Shown here piece by piece: positions 13,154 through 16,279 of a stretch of 16,279 nucleotides of DNA. The notes beneath the pieces were generated by a model that saw nothing but the letters and a program-made list of their open reading frames with translations, had not been told where the DNA came from and did not search any database. Location of the stretch: contig CAYGLV010000056.1 of assembly GCA_964351025.1 (NCBI GenBank), forward strand, positions 1-16,279, read 5' to 3'. Numbering within the stretch: position 1 is the first letter of the stretch; each line of letters opens with the position of its first letter. A program made the position numbers and the translations under genes. This stretch comes from CAYGLV01 sp964351025. GTDB lineage: Bacteria > Actinomycetota > Thermoleophilia > Gaiellales > Gaiellaceae.

Positions 13154-14461
13154 ATGGCTACCAAGGACGTCATCTTCACGCTCTTCCTCATGCTCGGCGC
13201 GGGCCTCGCGACGGAGCTCGCGGCCGGGGTGCTGCGGATCCCGAAGATGCTGCTCCTGCTCGGCGCGGGCGCGCTGCTCGGGCCTGCCGTCCTCGGCCAG
13301 ATCGACGTGCCGCTCGACGCGACGGGCATTCAGGTCCTGCTCACGCTCGGCGTCTCGGTCATCCTCTTCCACGGCGGTCTGCAGCTCCATGCGCACGTGC
13401 TCAAGCCCGTCGCCGTCGGCCTCAGCCTCCTGGTCCTCCCCGGGATGATCCTGACCGCGCTCGTCACCGGGCTCGTCGCGTCTGCGGTATTCGGCCTGCC
13501 GTTCTGGTCAGGACTGCTGATCGGAGCCGTGCTCGCGCCGACCGACCCCGCGATCCTGATCCCGCTCTTCGAGCGGATGCGCATCAAGCCGAAGCTCTCG
13601 CAGACGATCGTCGCGGAGTCGGCGCTCAACGACCCGACCGGCGCCGTGCTTGCGCTCGCGATCGCCGGCATCATTCTCAGCGGCCACGTCTCGCTGACGC
13701 ACACGGCGTGGAGCTTCGTCGAAGACCTCGGGATCTCGACCGGCCTCGGGATCCTCTTCGGGCTCCTCAGCGCGGTCGCCGTCTCGAAGCGCTGGGCCGG
13801 CATCTGGGGCGAGCCGGTGTCGATCGTGATGATGGCCGTCGGCGTCGGCGGCTACTTCTCGATCGACTTTGCCGGCGGTAGCGGCTACCTCGGTGCCTTC
13901 ATCGCGGGGCTGATCGTCGGGAACATGGACATCTTCCGCCTCGGTATGGATCCGGAGAACGAGCGCGACCTCCGCACGTTCGTCGGGATCGGATCCGACG
14001 TGGTCGTGATGCTCGTCTTCATCACCGTCGGCGCGAACCTCCCCTGGAGCGACATGCGCGAGAATGTCCTCCCCGCCCTCGCCGTGGTCGCGACACTGCT
14101 CTTCGTGGCGCGGCCGCTCACCATCGCTGCCTGCCTGCTCCCCGATCGGCGCGGCCGCTGGTCGCGCAACGAGCTCCTCTTCCTCGCCTGGACGCGCGAG
14201 ACCGGTGTCGTGCCGGCGGCGCTCGCGGGCATCATCGTCGCGATGGGCGTGCCAGACGCCTCGCTCGTCGTGACGACGGTGGCGATCGCGATAGTCGTCA
14301 CGCTCACCCTCCAGTCGTCGACGAAGCCCTGGCTCGCGCGCCGTCTCGGCCTGCTCGAGACCGCCGCTCCGCCCTCCGAGGCGGGTGCGGCCACGCCGGA
14401 GACCGCGCCGGCGGGAGACGCGTCGCTCGCATTCTCAATCCCCGGTGTCGCACTCGAATAG
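13154..14461 (+). CDS. Na+/H+ antiporter, CPA1 (NhaP-type) family
   Basis: The 435-residue membrane protein has about 12 hydrophobic segments between residues 5 and 390 and a soluble Ala/Pro-rich tail (about 402-435). Family motifs are APTDPAIL (128-135) and ESALNDPTGAV (155-165), whose Asn159-Asp160 pair is the ion-binding ND motif of CPA1 antiporters, plus TRETGVVPAAL (348-358) where NhaP proteins have their conserved Arg/Gly helix. It should exchange cytoplasmic Na+ (or K+) for H+, contributing to pH and salt balance; ion preference cannot be read from sequence. ATG at 13154 is 21 bp after the small helical gene and has no strong ribosome-binding site. The sodium symporter follows downstream. 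Confidence 0.92.
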   Translation: MATKDVIFTLFLMLGAGLATELAAGVLRIPKMLLLLGAGALLGPAVLGQIDVPLDATGIQVLLTLGVSVILFHGGLQLHAHVLKPVAVGLSLLVLPGMILTALVTGLVASAVFGLPFWSGLLIGAVLAPTDPAILIPLFERMRIKPKLSQTIVAESALNDPTGAVLALAIAGIILSGHVSLTHTAWSFVEDLGISTGLGILFGLLSAVAVSKRWAGIWGEPVSIVMMAVGVGGYFSIDFAGGSGYLGAFIAGLIVGNMDIFRLGMDPENERDLRTFVGIGSDVVVMLVFITVGANLPWSDMRENVLPALAVVATLLFVARPLTIAACLLPDRRGRWSRNELLFLAWTRETGVVPAALAGIIVAMGVPDASLVVTTVAIAIVVTLTLQSSTKPWLARRLGLLETAAPPSEAGAATPETAPAGDASLAFSIPGVALE

Positions 14462-14537
14462 GAGGAGGTATCGGCGATTCGTGCTTCGACCAGTTGTCTG
14501 CCGTGTGCTGAGGCTCGTGTGAATCGTGTCTCGGGCG

Positions 14538-14565
14538 TTGACCGCCGCTTGCGGAGTCATACTCC
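14538..14565 (+). promoter_or_regulatory. Promoter candidate for the SSS symporter
   Basis: TTGACC (14538-14543), a 16-bp spacer and TACTCC (14560-14565) form a reasonable -35/-10 pair. A start near 14572 leaves a leader of about 57 nt. The rest of 14462-14628 holds no recognised gene, only a ribosome-binding-like GGAGGAGG directly after the antiporter stop. Confidence 0.4.
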
Positions 14566-14628
14566 CGACGGGCGTCTCGGTGTCGGCATCGTTGTGAAAT
14601 CGACAAGGAGAGAGGAAGGGGCGTGGTC

Positions 14629-16221
14629 ATGACTGGACTTGTGGGTGCAGCCGCAGCGAGTACGGGAATCGTCGTAGGCGTTCTCGGCTTCCTGTGCATC
14701 ACACTTGCGATCGGAATCGGCACGGTGAAGTTCGTGCAGGGGAGTAGCCGTAGGTACATCGTCGCCGGGAAGAGCTTGCCGCTCTTCTTCGTCGGGACGA
14801 TGCTCTCCGCGCAGGCGATCGACGGCAACTCGTCGCTCGGAGCCATCGGGCTCATCTACGACTTCGGCTTCTGGGCCGGGGCCACGGTCCCGATCGGCCT
14901 TGCCGTCTGCCTCCTGCTGACAGGAATGGTGTTCGGCAGGAGGCTGAACAAGATGTCGCTGCTGACGCTGCCGGACTTCTACTACCGGCGCTACGGCAAC
15001 GCGGTGGAGGGCATCTCGGGCATCCTGATGATGATCAGCTTCATCGTGCTCGTGGCCGGCAACTTCGCCGCCTCCGGCTTCATCCTGGAGCGGGTGCTCG
15101 GGATCAACTTCGTCTGGGGCATGATTCTCGCGGCGGGGATCGTGCTGACCTACACGGCCTTCGGCGGCCTCTTCTCGTGCGCGTACACCGACATCTTCCA
15201 GATCTACATCGCGGTGTTCGCGTTCTGGGCCGCCTTCATCTACTTCGCAAGCGGCTGGGGCCCAGGCTCCTTCGGCGAGTTCACCGACGCCGTTCCTGGG
15301 AACTACCTCGACTTCTCGGGCCTCTACAGCAAGGACAACGGGGCGCTGATCAACTGGGCGACCATTCTCGCCCTCGGCCTCGGAGACCTGGTGGCGCTCG
15401 ACTTCATGGAGCGCGTGTTCTCGGCCAGAGACGGCAAGACGGCCTCGCGCGGAGCGTACTGGGGGGCCGCCGTGACCCTCATCACCGTCATTCCCGTGGC
15501 CTTCCTCGGCATCTTCGCGGTCACGCTCGTTCCGGACATCGGCAACTCGTTCCTCGCCTATCCGGAGATCGCGATCCACCACGTGCCGACCTGGCTCGGC
15601 ATTCTCATGCTCGCGGGGGTGCTCGGCGCGTCGATGTCGACCGCAAACGGCGGAATCCTTGCGATCTCCGCCGTCATCTCGAGGAACCTGATCCAGCGAG
15701 ACATCATGACCCGGATGCTGAACCGCAAAGGCATGGGGAACTCGGCGCTCCTGCTGGCCACGCGCATAATCCTCGTTCCGGTCGTGGGAGGCGCCCTCGT
15801 GCTCGCCTGGCAGAGCCCGCAGCCGGGCAAATACCTGGTGCTGGCCTTCGACATCGTGTTCGCCGGCGCCCTCGTTCCGCTCGTATTCGGGCTGTTCTGG
15901 AGCAAGGCGAACACGCCGGCGGCCCTGGTGTCGCTGTTCGTAGGCTCGGGACTGCGGCTGGTCGGCTACTTCTGGGCCAACTCGATCTTCTTCTCGCCGT
16001 CGGAGAACGCCCTCTCCTACGCGGGGATCGAGTCGATGATCCCGCCGCTCATCTCGCTCGTCCTGTTCGTCGCGGTCGCCCTGGCAACGCAGAAGAAGTA
16101 CCCGGGCTACCTGCTGCACGGCGTCGTGGACTACGTCCCGCCGGAGGACGACGTCGTGAACGGTGTGGACCTCAGGGGCTACACGCCGCCGTCGGCTCCG
16201 CCCACGGCAGCTCGGGCCTAA
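14629..16221 (+). CDS. Sodium:solute symporter (SSS family)
   Basis: The 530-residue integral membrane protein has about 13 predicted helices. It should couple inward Na+ flow to uptake of a solute. Family features are the RRYIVAGKSLPLF entry to helix 2, GTMLSAQAIDGNSSLGAIG, the TLPDFYYRRYG segment, TAFGGLFSCAYTDIFQ, and the sodium-site helix ASMSTANGGILAISAVISRNL. The C-terminal 45 residues are soluble and Pro-rich. ATG at 14629 is preferred because AAGGGG (14616-14621) lies 7 nt upstream; GTG at 14623 would add two residues. The solute (sugar, amino or organic acid, or other) cannot be told. The Na+/H+ antiporter next door could restore the sodium gradient. Confidence 0.92.
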   Translation: MTGLVGAAAASTGIVVGVLGFLCITLAIGIGTVKFVQGSSRRYIVAGKSLPLFFVGTMLSAQAIDGNSSLGAIGLIYDFGFWAGATVPIGLAVCLLLTGMVFGRRLNKMSLLTLPDFYYRRYGNAVEGISGILMMISFIVLVAGNFAASGFILERVLGINFVWGMILAAGIVLTYTAFGGLFSCAYTDIFQIYIAVFAFWAAFIYFASGWGPGSFGEFTDAVPGNYLDFSGLYSKDNGALINWATILALGLGDLVALDFMERVFSARDGKTASRGAYWGAAVTLITVIPVAFLGIFAVTLVPDIGNSFLAYPEIAIHHVPTWLGILMLAGVLGASMSTANGGILAISAVISRNLIQRDIMTRMLNRKGMGNSALLLATRIILVPVVGGALVLAWQSPQPGKYLVLAFDIVFAGALVPLVFGLFWSKANTPAALVSLFVGSGLRLVGYFWANSIFFSPSENALSYAGIESMIPPLISLVLFVAVALATQKKYPGYLLHGVVDYVPPEDDVVNGVDLRGYTPPSAPPTAARA

Positions 16222-16245
16222 CGGCCTGATCTCGGACAATGGGCG

Positions 16246-16279
16246 CGCAGGGCCTCGGGGAGCTCCCCGAGGCCCTGCG
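16246..16279. terminator. 34-bp perfect palindrome after the symporter gene
   Basis: Two 17-bp arms (16246-16262 and 16263-16279) are exact reverse complements, so the RNA could form a GC-rich hairpin with about 15 paired bases and an AGCT loop. It begins 25 bp after the symporter stop, a typical terminator position. The window ends with the palindrome, so a T-tract cannot be checked; the stem may extend further. Confidence 0.7.

Noticed and set aside
12179..13396. A 405-codon minus-strand frame across the small paralogues and the antiporter start
   Set aside because: Third-position, mostly synonymous differences between the two small genes fit the plus strand only, and the antiporter start is certain. 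This frame is a mirror of them.
14461..14522. GGAGGAGG followed by a 13-codon GTG frame (14481-14522) after the antiporter
   Set aside because: The spacing from the ribosome-binding-like sequence is 12 nt and the peptide is trivial. It could be a leader of the symporter transcript, but it lies upstream of the best promoter candidate, so I do not annotate it.
14557..16239. A 560-codon open frame on the minus strand, opposite the SSS symporter
   Set aside because: Its product is dominated by Arg, Glu, Asp and His with no domain, as expected when a GC-rich membrane gene is read backwards. The plus-strand frame has clear transporter motifs.
1..16279. CRISPR array, IS element, prophage, toxin-antitoxin or defence system
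   Set aside because: No regularly spaced repeats, transposase or integrase motifs, terminal inverted repeats with target duplications, or known defence domains were seen on either strand.

Overview
The window is very GC-rich (about 70% by eye), has strong third-position G/C bias, and is almost fully coding, with many GTG starts. The gene content fits a deep-branching high-GC actinobacterium. My best guess is class Thermoleophilia (Gaiellales/Solirubrobacterales), because the order ispD-ispF ... gltX-cysS-rlmB-yacP-sigH resembles the Bacillus/Clostridium arrangement while base composition and promoter style are actinobacterial. This placement is inference; no rRNA gene is present to test it.

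Layout. (1) 1-995: the 3' part of ispD and all of ispF, consecutive MEP-pathway isoprenoid genes. A perfect hairpin and a promoter-like box lie between them. (2) 992-6243: a 5.3-kb block that separates ispF from gltX. It holds a two-component system on the minus strand (response regulator then histidine kinase, GTGA overlap), a divergent small secreted protein with an OmpR-type direct repeat in its promoter, a short MutY adenine glycosylase (minus), a flavodoxin-fold reductase (plus), a secreted protein of unknown function (minus) and a hotdog thioesterase (minus). (3) 6300-10563: a compact glutamyl-tRNA synthetase, cysteinyl-tRNA synthetase, 23S rRNA 2'-O-methyltransferase RlmB, a YacP/NYN nuclease-like protein and a SigH-type sigma factor. 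gltX, cysS, rlmB and yacP are overlapping or nearly touching, so they look like one operon. sigH has its own clear promoter and a LexA-type box upstream. (4) 10595-10667: tRNA-Thr(TGT). (5) 10676-16279: an accessory block with a PucR-family regulator (minus), two tandem paralogous small helical proteins of unknown function, a CPA1 Na+/H+ antiporter and an SSS-family sodium:solute symporter. The window ends in a 34-bp perfect palindrome.

How the genes fit together. The central set supports translation (two aminoacyl-tRNA synthetases, rRNA methylation, RNA turnover, tRNA-Thr) and alternative-sigma transcription. The two-component system probably controls the secreted protein encoded next to it. 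The antiporter and sodium symporter are adjacent and could form a Na+ cycle, with PucR as a candidate controller; no substrate is evident.

The most interesting signals are regulatory and structural. Several genes appear to be leaderless: a TANNNT box ends only 6-7 nt before the start codon and there is no ribosome-binding site. One 15-bp version of this promoter is repeated exactly in front of mutY and the thioesterase gene. Other points are the direct-repeat operator at 2800-2819, the LexA-like box at 9732-9745, the shortened GltX, and the tandem gene duplication with a 48-bp identical core. I saw no phage, IS element, CRISPR array or defence system, and nothing that clearly amounts to a new multi-gene system.
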